This document shows positions 34,125 through 46,755 of a stretch of 64,000 nucleotides of DNA, in pieces (the stretch's first letter is position 1; each line of letters opens with the position of its first letter). The DNA is taken from the NCBI GenBank assembly GCA_002914805.1, contig JXTB01000397.1:40603-104602 (forward strand), written 5' to 3'. Under the pieces are notes generated by a model that was given only the letters and a program-made list of their open reading frames with translations, was not told the DNA's origin and did no database searches. The stretch is from Parasponia andersonii. Taxonomy: Eukaryota > Streptophyta > Magnoliopsida > Rosales > Cannabaceae. The translations under genes and the position numbers were made by a program.

Positions 34125-35289
34125 ATTTCAACTTTTAGGACTTTGGTTTCTATCTTTGTGCTGTTTAAGTTATGCTTAACAGTGATTTAAGTTGATTTCT
34201 ATAAATCTGAAGCTTAGGTTTTGGGGATTATGAGTTCGCTTCGTGTCATTTTAAATGTATAATAAGTAAATCATGGAAAATTATTCGATTTTTAGCCTCT
34301 TTAAAGGTAATTAGAAAGCTAATAAGTAACTATAAGACTTTTCAAGCTTTGATATTTGTGTTCTCTGGACAAAAGTACAAGCACATTTTTGTAAAAATAT
34401 ACACTTGTATTCTTGATTCATAATATGCGTCCTACTTTTGAAATATTTGCCTTTAAGATTATGAGTCCGTGGACAAAATATTTTTCTTAGACAAAATATT
34501 TTTCTTAGGTGAAATATGAATCTGATATAAACAAATGATTTAGGTGAAATATGAATCTGATATAAACAAATGATTGAGGAGGGGTTGTTTACATTATTTA
34601 ATATAGTTAATTGTTTAAAAATAATAATAAAAAAAGATAAGAAACAAATAAATAAACATGCAAAAACAACACAAAAGAGTATGTGGCTAGTACTATTTGA
34701 TATAGATCATCTTATAGCTACTCATATATCAGTTTACATTTTCTTACATTTCTTGTGGTATTTCTCGATAACAGAAGAGAATATAAACTGTAGCTTTGTT
34801 TAGATGAGTCTTATCTTATATAGAAGCTAATATGAAATTACTGATTTTATCTCTTAGTACTAGTAATATATAATTAAAGTGTGTATATTATAAGATCAAT
34901 TGTTAGGTGTACATATTAGTCGAGATCTATTTGGTTTGATGGATTTTTTTTTTAAGGATTGATAGGCATATTTTTGTTATTGTTATAGATACATGAGATC
35001 TTAGTTTAGACATATGAATCTTGATTTAAAAGCAAACTTGTCAACTTGATCATTTTTCAAGTGAATAATACACAATTTGAAAAACATTACTAATAGACTA
35101 ATGGATTGGTATGTGGGATTTTTTAATTTCTTAGATATTGAAAATTATTGTCATTTGCAGATATGACTCGTCTTCTATTGGTTGCAAAAAAAAAAAAAAA
35201 AGAAGAATTATTGTAAATTTAATTCAATTTATAGAGATGTTAAATGAAATTATATTTCTATTATTTTTCCTAATATTTATCATTATTAG
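34125..35289. other. Noncoding part of the Harbinger element
   Basis: AT-rich, no supported coding. Contains a perfect 35-bp tandem duplication at 34506-34575 and short A or T runs. Confidence 0.5.
34506..34575. repeat. Perfect 35-bp tandem duplication
   Basis: TAGGTGAAATATGAATCTGA... occurs twice in direct succession, starting at 34506 and 34541, with no mismatch. Confidence 0.92.
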
Positions 35290-36462
35290 TAGGATGAGTT
35301 TAAATAGAAAAAGAGTAAGGGGTGAAACTTCTATTTGTGGACATCAAATACACCAATTAAATTTTCTAAAATAATATATGACAGTGACTTAGCATATCTA
35401 GAAAGCACTTGTATGGATAGGCAAATATTTACTATTTTATGCCATCTCCTTAGAACTACTAGAGGTTTAATGGGAACAAAAAAATATGGATGTCGAATAA
35501 ATGTTAGCTATTAGTTATATTTTTATATATTATATCTCATAAAGTTAAGAACAGAATTATAAGGCGTCAATTCGCACGTTCAAGTGAAATGGTTAGTAGC
35601 CTATTTAATATTGTCTTAGGTGCTTTGTTACGTCTTTATGAGAAATTGCTAAAAGAACCTGAGCCAGTTCTTGATAGTTCAACTGATGAAAGATGGTAAT
35701 GGTTTAAGAATTACTTAAGAGTACTAAATGGTATTTATATTAAGGTATATGTCCTAGCAGCAAACAGTTTAGGTACCGAAGTAGAAACTATGAAATTACC
35801 ACTAATGTATTAGGAGTAGTATCACAAGACATACAATTTATATATGTCTTGCTTGGATGGGAGGGTTCGACTGCTAATTCTGGAGTCTTACGAGATGCTA
35901 TTTCTAGACCAAATGGATTGAAAGTTCCATAAGGTAAAAATCTACTTTCTTGACTGACTATAGTCTATATTAGTACTATATAACAATAGTTTATTTATAA
36001 TGTTATAAATTATTTGTAAGATATTACTATCTTTATGATGCCATGTATCCTAGTGGTGAAGGTTTTTTAACATCATATCTATCATTTAAATGATTAGACA
36101 CTTCCACTAAATACTCCAAAAGAGCCTTTTAACATGAAGCATTCATCTGCTAGGAACATAATAGAGAGGGCATTTGGATTGTTAAAAGGACAATGGGTAA
36201 TTCTTAGGGGCTGATCATACTATCCAATCAAAGTGCATTGTTAGATTATTTTGGCATATTGTCTTCTTCACAACTTTAGAACATGCTCCACTTGAGGAAA
36301 ATGGTGATAATAGTGATAATGATAGTGATGATAAAGATAATGATAAGAATGATGCTTGTTACACGTACATTGAAACATCAAATACTTAGACAATTTGGAG
36401 AGATAATTTGGCTAGAGAAATGTTTGAGTAATGGTGGGGAAGCCGAAATGCATAAATCACAT
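35290..36462 (+). pseudogene. PIF/Harbinger DDE transposase (HARBI1-like), decayed
   Basis: Cut-and-paste transposase/nuclease of the DDE_4 type. Readable pieces in order: CMDRQIFTILCHLLRTTRGL (about 35410), KVKNRIIRRQFARS and SLFNIVLGALLRLYEKLLKE (35540-35660), IYIKVYVLAA, NVLGVVSQDIQFIYVLLGW then EGSTANSGVLRDAISRPNGL (35730-35930), PKEPFNMKHSSARNIIERAF (36120-36180) and the C-terminal TIWRDNLAREMF. The aspartate expected in the second catalytic block reads N (TAN). An intron-like or inserted stretch lies near 35935-36030. Stops and shifts are frequent, so it is inactive. Confidence 0.82.
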
Positions 36463-36727
36463 TAGTTAAGAGTTGTATAATTATGTTTAATTATGTTTTC
36501 ATTTATATTTAACTTTTTTCATTATTATGTTTGAAATTTTTTCCTATCTTGGTGCTTATGTTTGAACATTTTATGGAGTTGTATAATATTGACAAGTTAT
36601 TATTTATCATGAGTTTTTTTTTTATATTTGAATTTGCTTTCTATGGGTATGTTTATCCATTCTATAGGGAAAAAAAAATAGAAGCTACTTCCCAATCAAT
36701 ATTAATTGGTGCTAAAAAATACCAATA

Positions 36728-37699
36728 GACTATAATTAAGGATTCAAAGTTGGTGGAATCTTTGTTGGAATTAACCAATAGTAAAAATTGAAAAGCAGAC
36801 AATAGTATTTTTAAGCCCGACTACTTACAACAATTAGAGAAAATGATAAGTGAAAAGATTCAAAGTTATGAAATTAAGGTACAACCACATATTGATTCTC
36901 GCATCAAGTTATGGAAGAAATAATATCATGTAATTTTTCAAATGTAGGGACCATTAGCTAGTGAATTTGGTTAGAATGAGGAACTGAAGTGTGTCATGGC
37001 TGATCAATCCGTGTCTGATGAATGGGTTAAGGTTAGTTTATCTATTTTAGAACTTTAATCTAATCTATCAATTATCAGAAATTTTTATTGTTAAAACTTT
37101 GACATTTGTTTAATATTATCTAACTATAACAAAGTCACCTTAGTGCAAAAGGCTTAAAAAATAAGGCATTTTCTTATTATGATGAGTTAGGAATTGTGTT
37201 TGGGAAGAATCGTGCTATTGGACATGGTGTAATGGGATTCTCTGAAACAGTTGAGGAGATTGACAAAGAGATAGAAAATGAGTAAGAGAGTGAGCATGAT
37301 CATTTTACTCCATTAGATGAACTCATTGCTAATGTAAGCACAAATGCACCTTCGACACAAATAGGAAAGAAAGGTAGAAAGAGAGCTCGAAGTACAGATC
37401 CATTTATAGGTGTAATTAGTGACTCAGTGAAACAAATTAGTGTACTACATGCTTCTACTAGTGAAAATATTAGAAGACTTGCTGATTATTTTCAGTTTAA
37501 AGTTGATGGTGCCGCTAGGAGGATGAAAGTAGCTAGGAGGATGAAAGTATTTGATGAACTTAAAAATATTGATGGGCTGACTAATGATCAACAAGTTAGA
37601 GTTGGGAAACTTCTTTTCCAAAATCAAGCGAACACCAACTATTTCTTTATCTTGGATGATGAATTCAAACTTGAATTTCTTATGCAATTGCTTAGTTGA
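36728..37699 (+). pseudogene. Myb/SANT-like accessory ORF of the Harbinger element
   Basis: The second protein of PIF/Harbinger elements, a Myb_DNA-bind_3 type domain thought to bring the transposase to DNA. Readable pieces: DYLQQLEKMISEKIQSYEIK, PHIDSRIKLWKK, MADQSVSDEWVKV (to 37031), then an intron-like gap (GT at 37032), then SAKGLKNKAFSYYDELGIVF at about 37140. The last 90 codons (37427-37699) are open, ending LDDEFKLEFLMQLLS. Several earlier stops. Confidence 0.78.
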
Positions 37700-38358
37700 G
37701 TTGCATTATTTCTTGTAGTGATCTATTGAACCTTTTTTATGATTACTCTAGAAAATTTAACATCTAACTTAAATTAAGATGTAACTTTTGAAGTTGTAAG
37801 ATTATATCATGCTCACAAACTTTGGTAATCTTTAAGAAGCTTTGGCATGCTTTTTATTTTGGGATTCTACTTGAAAATTGTAGAATTATATCATATTTAG
37901 AAATTTTGGTGCCATTGAGGAATTTGGCATCCTACTTATGCGATGTAACTTTTGAAAATATATTTAGAAAATGATATTTATGGTACTTATTAGAACTCTT
38001 TTAGAATTGGTTAAACATATTTGATGCGAAAAGTCATATTATATTTGTTTTTGAATTATAGTTATTTTGTTTTATTTTTAAGATGATAAAATTTTATTAT
38101 TATTTTATAAGTAACTTAATTTTATAATTTTTTATAATAGCTATTTAATTTATTATATAAAACTGTCAAAAGAAAATATTTATATAATGTATTTGTGATA
38201 AAATATTAAAAAACAGCATATCTCTATGCATAACCAAACATAATTTTTTAATAACATAAGAATTATGGATAAAATTAATATGTGCAGCCAAATACAAACT
38301 ATCTCCAATATTCTCATTAATCTAAAAACTGAGATTACTTTATACCAAATTACTTCTA

Positions 38359-38470
38359 TATATCATTTCCATCTCCGTGTGTTGACTTTGTTTGCATGCC
38401 AAATTAATAAGTTTATTATGTAAAATAATGTTTAGGGCAGTAGTGGTACCAATTGCTCACGCACTTATAA
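38359..38470 (+). pseudogene. BURP remnant, copy 2, downstream piece and 3' UTR
   Basis: ATTTCCATCTCCGTGTGTTG, then GACTTTG...CCAAATTAA, aligns with the C-terminal WIPN-stop region of copy 1. The following AGGGCAGTAGTGG and CTTATAAAT match the 3' UTR of copy 1. This is the continuation of the piece ending at 30978, separated by the Harbinger insertion. Confidence 0.65.
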
Positions 38471-38726
38471 ATTAGGGCTTGTCACATGCTCCAAAAAATT
38501 AAAAAATCACGGATTAGCTAGTATATTTTTTTAGTTTTATTGGTTTTTACCATTAAAAAAGGAAAAGAATTACAAAATACCATAGACCGAAATAATTAGT
38601 TTCTATACCGCATATAAGTATTTTTGAAAAATGAATAGTCAAAAATATGGTGGCACTGTTGTTAATAAAATTTCTTTTTTAATTGACAGTGTTATAGATA
38701 AAAAAGCATGACACATTCTAAAAAAT

Positions 38727-38860
38727 GAGGGTTGTTCCAATGGTTGGGTTTTCTTTTATTTTTCTACTATTTGGGTTCGATTCCCAGAACGTTAGTTTTC
38801 GTTCTTTTTTATTTTGTTTCACTTTTCATTTTTTCAATTTTGTACTCCTTTCTAATTTTT
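38727..38860 (+). mobile_element. tRNA-derived SINE candidate
   Basis: GTTGTTCCAATGGTTGGG resembles an A box, and GGGTTCGATTCCC at 38773 is a nearly perfect B box 41 nt later. The 3' part is T-rich. The ORF that covers this (38725-39060) is low-complexity and not a gene. Confidence 0.45.
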
Positions 38861-39060
38861 TTTTCTTATTGAACCATTTTATTTTCTCTAATTCTTATTC
38901 TTATATTCCTTTTACTTTTTCTATTATATATATTTTAAAATTCCTTTCTATAATTTTATCCCTTTATTTTTTTTCTTCTAAGAATAAGGGAAAAACTAAC
39001 TCTCTTTTTTCTTCTTCTTATAGATATAAGGAGTTATTCTTTTTTTCCTGTTTTATTTAA

Positions 39061-40085
39061 TTAGTTCCTAATTACTCTAGTTATTAGTAAGTAACCAATA
39101 GGATAACCACTAACTAATCTAATTATTATTTATTTATTTCTCTAGTTTTGGTTGACTTATAACTAATTTGATTACTACTACTCAATTTAGTAACTGATTT
39201 CTCTAATTATTAGTTACTAGTTACTAACCAGTTTGCTTACGAGTTAAGTTTCTGTTTTCAATGGTTATTAGTTACTAAATAGTTATTGGTTTCAAGCTAG
39301 TGGATAGTGATAAAAATAATAATTAGTCACTAATTACTGGTAACTAACAATAAGCTAATTTGGTCATCAATCACTAGTTAATCTGATTATAAGTAATCAA
39401 TCTATTTTCCACTCACTATTTAGTTATTAGTTTCAATACAAGATTAATCAGGTTATTTGTTATTGGTTACTAGTTTTTATTTATAAGACTACCTACCCAT
39501 AATTAATGTAGTTACCAATTATCAATCTAATTAGTGATTTCCAAACTAGTGATAACTTATAAAAAAGATAATTAGTCATATGTTTGTAGTAACACGTAAC
39601 TAGTCAGTAACTAGTTACTAGTATGGTATTAGTTATTTGTCACATCACTTTAAAAATTTACAATTATAATAAAGTTATTCTCAATTTAAGGTGAAAATAA
39701 GCTAAAATAGATGAACATAGTACTTATTACTATAATCAAATCTAGATACCTCATTGATATAATTTTTTTTTTCTAATTACTAGTTTAAAGACTGAACTTA
39801 TAACGTATTTGATTATTGGTTATTGGTTACTATTAATCTAGATACTTTATTAATCTGGTAACTAATAACTAATAACAAAATTAGCTATTAATTACTCTAA
39901 TTACTATGATTACAAGTAGTAGGTCTGTGGTTTCTCTTGTAACTAGTTTCATTGATGTGACTGGTAATCTGATTAATTACGTACCAACGTAATTACTGAC
40001 AATCAGTAACTAAAATTCTAACTATTTAATAAAAGGATTACTAGTTACTTAACCGGTTACAAAACTAGTCACCAAATGTAACGGC
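39061..40085. repeat. Degenerate TTAGTTACTAGTTACT-type repeat field
   Basis: For about 1 kb the words GTTACTAGTTA, TTAGTTACTA and their complements TAACTAGTAAC recur densely, without a fixed period. The same words appear at 42345-42430 and 42840-42965. It is a decayed simple or minisatellite-like array. No ORF. Confidence 0.65.
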
Positions 40086-40344
40086 AGACATTTGATTTTA
40101 TATAATTCTAGACTTTTGTATACCATTCATAAATGCAACATTAATTTTCTACTTGCGGCAGTACAACAATTACATAAATCAATCACTATCAATCGTTATA
40201 ACTTAATTCAACTTTTGACTAATTAGTGAAAAATAATACATGGTCTTAATTTGCAAAAGAGAAATCAAAAAATACGAAAAAATAAATAGTAGAGGGGACA
40301 TATCAAAGAAAACCCAGAATAAGATAAAAGACAGATGAAATCCT

Positions 40345-40485
40345 ATTGGTATGTCATTTCTTAAAACCACTCCTATTTGGTTATATTCTTAAATGTAATT
40401 TGGGATTCGAACATTTGACCTCATTCTTTCTGAATGAGATGTCTTAAAATAAAACATGTTGCCACTTTGACCAACCCCTTTAAGA
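40345..40485 (-). mobile_element. tRNA-derived SINE candidate
   Basis: The minus strand reads GGGGTTGGTCAAAGTGGCAAC (A box) and, about 60 nt on, AATGTTCGAATCCCA (B box). The spacing is longer than in a tRNA, but the boxes are clean. The T-run at the outer side and body resemble other plant SINE heads. Confidence 0.5.
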
Positions 40486-42100
40486 GTAAAAAAAAAAAAT
40501 TTAAAACTCATTCAAGCCAATGATTCAATGTTTTCTCAAGCCTGCAATAAAATATCATGTTATTTTTGGACATTGTGAATATACTCAAGTAGTAAAAAAA
40601 GTTAGATGACTTAAAAACAAATACGTACAAATAAATGGTGCACAAGGATACATATTCGTGCCCTATGCCCTTATCTTGTGAAATTTTAAGAAGAAAAAAA
40701 AATGGAAGATATTCTGGCACAATAGATAAACCAGAACCAAAGATGATCTATTAAAGATATAAATTTGTCCACACTACACTTCAGTGAACTTCTCAAATTA
40801 TACGCCATCCAGACAGAGTTCGGGTACCAAGTTAAGGAGTGGGTTCCTCTAAAATATGTCATTACAACTACCAGGCAAATCCCTATGCAAAACAACTGTT
40901 ATCCAAAGTAGAACTTTTAAGATAAAAGCACTAATCCCAGTATAGTGATGTATAGTCTATTGCGATGGAGGAAGATAATAATTGCACCTCAAAGTATTTT
41001 TTGGGAGTCTATTTGCTAATTCTTGTAAAAATATATGTACTTTTTTATAGTAGAAAATAATAATGGTCTATACGCCAATTTGTTTTATATAAAAGTTTCG
41101 TCTTACTTGATAAAAATAAAGTTTGAGAGGGACTGCAATCACATGTTCCTTTATTCTGTCTCCTTTCTTGTCCCACTAACTAAAAATAACCATCTCATTA
41201 AAAAAAGCCAACTCATATCTTAACAAGGTTAAGTCTACAAACTCTCTTCTCTTTTCTGTTTAGCATCTTTTCATATTCCTTCTTAATTTTTTTTTCTTTC
41301 TGAGACCTGTTTATTCAATTAAAAAAAGCCATCTTTAATTTTTACAAGAAGAAGAATAAAAAAAGAAAAAAGAAAAAATATCTTTCTAGTTAAAAAACTG
41401 TTGAAAAAAAGGAGAAATAGTGTAAGGGCTGGTGAGAACTGAGAAAGATAGTTCTTTATTAAAAACCAAAAACCTTCATAAACACCCATAAATCTTCTCA
41501 TCTTCGCTCAGCAACCCAGAAGATTCGTTTTTCTTTCTTTTTTTTTCGGTCATATCTTTCCGATTGATCTCATTCTGGAACTCCAACACCTTCTTAGTCC
41601 TCTTAAAATTTCACTATTGGATCAAAAAAATAAATAGATATAGTCAAGACCTAGAAACTCAGAAGATGAGAATAGATATGTGATAATAATGGGTTTGGGG
41701 AGGAAGATGAGTTCTTCATTAATAAAAGATTTAATTTTCTTGCATTTTCGTTCATTGTTATCTCTCGAGTTATTTCTAGGAAAAGAAAATCACCTGTCTT
41801 CATACGTTGTGATTTCTGGAAGACAACTCTTAAAAGAAGAAGGAGAGGAAAGCAATTTTTAGGGTTTATGTTCGTAGTATTTTTTTATTTAATAGACTTT
41901 TTTCACATCTTACTATTTTCTTCACCCAAATCACTCTCTTTTATTCTTTCTCTCTCTTTCTCGCTCTCACTCTGGCCATCTCTCTCCCATCACATACGTT
42001 CCTTTCTTCTTCTTTTTGTCTTTTTTCAAGTAAAGGAATATAGAAGGAAAGTAAGAATAAACTTAAAAAAAAAAAAAAAACACAGAAATAAATGCGAACG
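40486..42100. other. AT-rich DNA, no supported gene
   Basis: ORFs here are short and low-complexity. Around 41850-42080 there is a CT-rich stretch, like a leader of a lost gene, running into the gap. Nothing can be assigned. Confidence 0.45.
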
Positions 42101-42307
42101 NNNNNNNNNNNNNNNNNNNNNNNNNNNNNNNNNNNNNNNNNNNNNNNNNNNNNNNNNNNNNNNNNNNNNNNNNNNNNNNNNNNNNNNNNNNNNNNNNNNN
42201 NNNNNNNNNNNNNNNNNNNNNNNNNNNNNNNNNNNNNNNNNNNNNNNNNNNNNNNNNNNNNNNNNNNNNNNNNNNNNNNNNNNNNNNNNNNNNNNNNNNN
42301 NNNNNNN
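42101..42307. other. Assembly gap (207 N)
   Basis: A run of 207 N between AATGCGAACG and AGAAAACTACC. Open frames across it are artefacts. Confidence 0.99.
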
Positions 42308-42344
42308 AGAAAACTACCACTTTTTTATTGATTGATGAGATATT

Positions 42345-42965
42345 TAAGGTAACTAGTCGAGTTACCTGAGGTAACTTGAACAGTTACTGAAGTAACTGGA
42401 TTGGTTACTTAAAATAAGGTTACCTCGAGTACTATTGAAAAATTCCAAATTTAAAGAACAAATGGTATATTTCTAAATATTTGTTAAAAATGTTATTTTT
42501 CTAATAATAATTTTAAAAAGTGATATGTTTCTAAACGGGATTTTTCAAAAAAATCTGCGGGATTTTTCAATATTTGGTATCTTGGGCCTGGAATTTAGTA
42601 AATAGCCCAATAAAAATATGGACAAGTGATATCTTTGAGGGGTCTGCCGCCTGAGTTGGCTGTGTCTAATTTTAGTATACTTTTTGAAGCCATGAATTTT
42701 TTAAAGGTTTAAACACTTTTATTTATAAAAAATTAAAATAATTATAAAAATACTGCGGTAATGCTTTTTTTTTCAAATTTTTATATAGTTTTTATTAGAA
42801 AAATATTTATTTTTAATTTTTTTAGAAAAATATTGTTTTTAAAATAGTTATCAGTTATAAGTTTTTAAAAACTGATTACCGGTCATTAGATACCAGCAGT
42901 TATATAGCATGTATAAATATATTTAGTTATTAGTTACTAATTTTCAAAAATTGGTCATACTAGTT
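42345..42965. repeat. Further GTTAC/GTAAC repeats beside the gap
   Basis: Dense GGTAACTTGAACAGTTACTG and GTTACCTCGAG words at 42345-42430 and GTTATTAGTTACTAA-like words at 42840-42965. They resemble the field at 39061-40085. Confidence 0.55.
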
Positions 42966-43533
42966 ATTATTTAAAAAATGTATTTTTCTAAATATTTTCT
43001 AAATACTTAGAAAACGCAGATCACTATATTTTTCAAAATTTTTTTCCGAAAATGTCATATAATGTTTAATTTTCCCATTTTCTAATACTTCCTGGAATTT
43101 AATGTACATGTTAAATGTGTTTGACAGTTTTTTGTGTTTTCTCCAAACTATTTAGAATTGTATTATTATGTATCCTTAACAACTATCGAAAGTTCAACTG
43201 TGATCTCAGAACTACTAAAACCGCTATTATATTAGGCAAATGGACGGAAAATGACGGTGTCATAATAAGTTAAAAATTTTAATTTGTTGAGAACGTATGA
43301 TTATTTGGGACTAAAGTATGCTGGTTTTGATACTTAGGGGCCGAAATCAAATCTTTTAGTAAGTTGGGGTAATTAAATTGAGATAGTACTCTGTCCCTGT
43401 GTAGTTCAGGTGAACATTAAAAGAAACAAAAACAAATAAAAAAATCCTTTGTTTCTAGGATATGATTGTCCTTTAGTAGGCTTTTGAGTATCTCTGCGGC
43501 ATGCTTGCAACATTATTGATACTTTAACTAAAT
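42966..43533. other. AT-rich DNA, nothing assigned
   Basis: No ORF or repeat boundary that I can support. Confidence 0.4.
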
Positions 43534-44372
43534 TTACTTACGTAAGTAGACTAGGCCTCTTAGAATTCTTTTATAGTTCGAATGGTTAGACATTTTAAAA
43601 TCTATTATGTTAAATTATGAGAAAAAAAAATGTGTTGAGAAAAAATTTGTGATTAATGTGAATTCATAAAGTTTGACAACAAACAATGAGAACACATAAA
43701 CGGAAGCGATTGATCAATTAGAGTTTAGAGGTAGAACTTTTATAGTCAAAATGTTTTGTGTATGCTTAATGGGTTTTCTCTTTCAAGAGGTAGAGAAAAA
43801 GAATATACTTTCTATTTGGCTTATGAATTAAAATCCTAATAATTATGTCTTTATATACTAATAGCTAATAGAGACCAATCTTCGTTGTACTAGAATTAAG
43901 CAACTACACATTATAGAATCTATACAGAATAAGTGATTTATTGAGCTCATAATNTTACTTACGTAAGTAGACTAGGCCTCTTAGAATTCTTTTATAGTTC
44001 GAATGGTTAGACATTTTAAAATCTATTATGTTAAATTATGAGAAAAAAATGTGTTGAGAAAAAATTTGTGATTAATGTGAATTCATAAAGTTTGACAACA
44101 AACAATGAGAACACGTAAACGGAAGCGATTGATCAATTAAAGTTTAAAGGTAGAACTTTCATAGTCAGAATGTTTTGTGTATGCTTAATAGGTTTTCTCT
44201 CTCTAGAAGTAGAGAAAAAGAATATACTTTCTATTTGGCTTATGAATTAAAATCCTAATAATTATGTCTTTATATACTAATAGCTAATAGAGACCAATCC
44301 TCGTTGTACTAGAATTAAGCAACTACACATTATAGAATCTATACAGAATAAGTGATTTATTGAGCTCATAAT
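43534..44372. repeat. 420-bp block twice, joined by a single N
   Basis: 43534-43953 and 43955-44372 are the same sequence with about ten substitutions and a length change in an A run. The N at 43954 lies exactly at the join. This looks like two alleles or overlapping contig ends placed in tandem. Confidence 0.9.
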
Positions 44373-44653
44373 TAGAATACTTAATAATCTTACTTAATTT
44401 GATAGTTATAATATTATATAATTATTAAAAAACCTGTAGCCCGATTACACGAGTAAACCCTACACTAATACTAAATGGAGATTAGTTTTCTTGTTAGTTT
44501 GTGTTAATCTGCAACTTTTCAAGCAAATAAATAAGTTTACTAATTGGTATGGTATTGATAGACAAGGGCGTAAATTTTCGTTGGGAAGAGACTAAAGTAG
44601 CAAGAGCCTCTATATATAATATTGCATTCTTGATAATTAGTTTGGTCCAATGA

Positions 44654-44852
44654 GTGGTATTGGGGCCATAACTTTTCAAAAGCGAGATGTAAATATATCT
44701 TATTACTAAAAAGCTGTATCCTTTTCTATCCTTATCCCCAAATGGAAGTAAAATTCTACAATAAGTGGTATGGGCCTATAACTTTTCAGAAGCGAGATAT
44801 AAACATCTCTCATTGCTAAAAAACAGCTATTTCTTTTTCTATCTTTATCCCA
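44654..44852. repeat. Two-copy tandem repeat of about 110 bp
   Basis: GTGGTATTGGGGCCATAAC, then TTTTCAAAAGCGAGATG..., recurs from 44767 with diverged sequence, each copy ending in TTTCTATC(C/T)TTATCCC. Confidence 0.75.
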
Positions 44853-46755
44853 TGTTCTTGTCAAATTCTCTGTCGCTCCACTGACATTTTAATAACCCAG
44901 CAATTTTTACCAGCGTCGCATTAACGACTTCCATCACCCAAAAGCAACAAAAGGCACTTTATATTTTATTTTGTTTATTTATTTTTCTTTTAATAAACAC
45001 TTGTCACACGTTAGCTTCTAAGCAGAAGTCAGTTGTCTACAGGTACAACTATAATTGAATGTTTCCAAAAAATTAACATTGAAATTGTTATTGTTATTCA
45101 AGAAAAAAAAAAACAAAGAAAGGCATGGAGATCGAAAGGCATAGAGATCGGAGCCTTTGCTTCACACCACGTACATTCACACACCATTCTATCTTAATTT
45201 CCAGGTTTGTTTCTTTATTTTGTAAGGACAAGAAGTTTGTTTATTATTTTATTTAATTATTATTATTACTATTATCTCAAATTCTCAGGTTTGAATTAAT
45301 CATGTTCATTAGTTTATTTGTTGTGATTAAAGCAATAATCTTTATCCATTTCTGTTTTTTTTTTTAATTAATCTTTATCTATTTCTTATTCATCCAAAAT
45401 CAGTCATTAGCATTATTCCACAGATCAACACTTTTTAAACGTTGGCAATTTGGTTCAATTTATTTAAAATTCAAAAAAATACTTATATATATATATATGT
45501 ATATACATATATATATATTGAACGCCATAGTTAGTTTCTTAAAATGTACAGATATTTTATATTATTCTTTATTTTTCGTTTGTTCAATATGCAGTATTTT
45601 TGTTAGTTGTCTTTTTTTTTTTTTTTGTATCTTCCCCTATTTTAAAACTTGATCAATTTTTCTTTTCTCATCAGTGCATAATTTAGTTCAAGGAATTTTT
45701 TTGTTCTATTTTTTCTTTGTGGGACAATTTTTCTGATTTATTTTCATTTGTTTATGTCTAATTTCAATTTAAACATTTTTTAGATAAATTACTACATGCT
45801 CTCGAATATAAGTGAAATTATTTATCCTTGGACTAATAAATAATTATTTATCATTTGGTGTATCTCTAAGCATAATTTTTCAATTCATGACTAATAGCTA
45901 ATATTTTAATTATTTGTCATTTGGTGTATCTCTAAGCATAATTTTTCTTCCGTATAATGTTTATGTAAAAGAAAAATTAGTTTTCTTCGTTTTTGCGAAG
46001 GTGATGGATAACAAGAATAACAAGAATGATATTACTATGGACCAAACTAATCACCTGATGAAAAGTTCTAGCTAGATTGGTACTCTTAGAGAGATGGAAG
46101 AGAAAGTCAATAGAAAATTACTTATTTTCCCACGAATTTAAAACAAAACAATATATTAATATTGCTAAATCGTAGTTTCACTTATTAGTCCTTATTTTCT
46201 TTATTTTCTACGTACTAATATCACTCTTATTTTCTATCTTTTTATAATTTTTTTAAAATCATTATCAATTTTGACCCTATTTTAAGTATATGATGATAAA
46301 ATGGACAAAATATAAATCATTTATAAAATTAAAGTTTTCATTTAATAAAAAAATCGGAATCCAAAATTATATTTAACTCGATTGGGTAAAACTTTTCAGC
46401 TATGTTAAAAAGGGCACAATAAAGGAGGGATGGCTTGGGGAGCCGACCGATCATATTCAAGAGTAGTGTTAAAATTTTTTGATTATAGTAAAAAATCAGT
46501 TGAAATGGCTAGCAGTTGAAGTTTTTCGATTGTAGCTGAACAACACTGTGGTTGAGATTAGGATTGAAATCGACAATGGTGACAAGGTATTACAGATAGC
46601 AGTGGGAGCAGAAACAATTTTGGTTTTGATGAAATATATTCTAAAGTTTGTTAAGAAATGAAGTATTTAGGTAATTTAAAATATATAACATGAGAATGAA
46701 AGTTAGTTTGTAAATATCATTTTCATTTCCTACCTACCAAAGACAGTGTTAGAGA
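44853..46755. other. AT-rich DNA, no gene supported
   Basis: A short frame at 45125 (MEIERHRDRSLCFTPRTF) is followed by a CAG/GTTTG sequence and could be a first exon. A second at 46002 (MDNKNNKNDITMDQ) is low-complexity. Neither has further support. A TA-rich palindromic patch lies at 45484-45519. Confidence 0.35.

Larger units (their letters stand above)
30979..38358 (+). mobile_element. PIF/Harbinger element with two ORFs, inserted in BURP copy 2
   Basis: The left end GGGGCTATTTGATATGAGG and AAGTAATTTGGTATAAAGTA (minus strand at the right end) form imperfect inverted termini. Between them lie a Harbinger transposase pseudogene and a Myb/SANT-like ORF, the standard pair of PIF/Harbinger elements. 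Flanking BURP homology on both sides confirms the boundaries within a few bases. A 3-bp target site (TTA versus TAT/ATA) is not cleanly preserved. A solo LTR is inserted in it, so the element proper is about 4.9 kb. Confidence 0.75.

Noticed and set aside
38725-39060. 111-codon ORF
   Set aside because: Phe/Ser/Ile-rich low-complexity translation of T-rich DNA containing a SINE-like head.
39061-40085. CRISPR-like array
   Set aside because: Repeats are degenerate with no constant spacing, and the window is plant nuclear DNA.
41868-42335. 155-codon ORF
   Set aside because: Half of it is the N gap.
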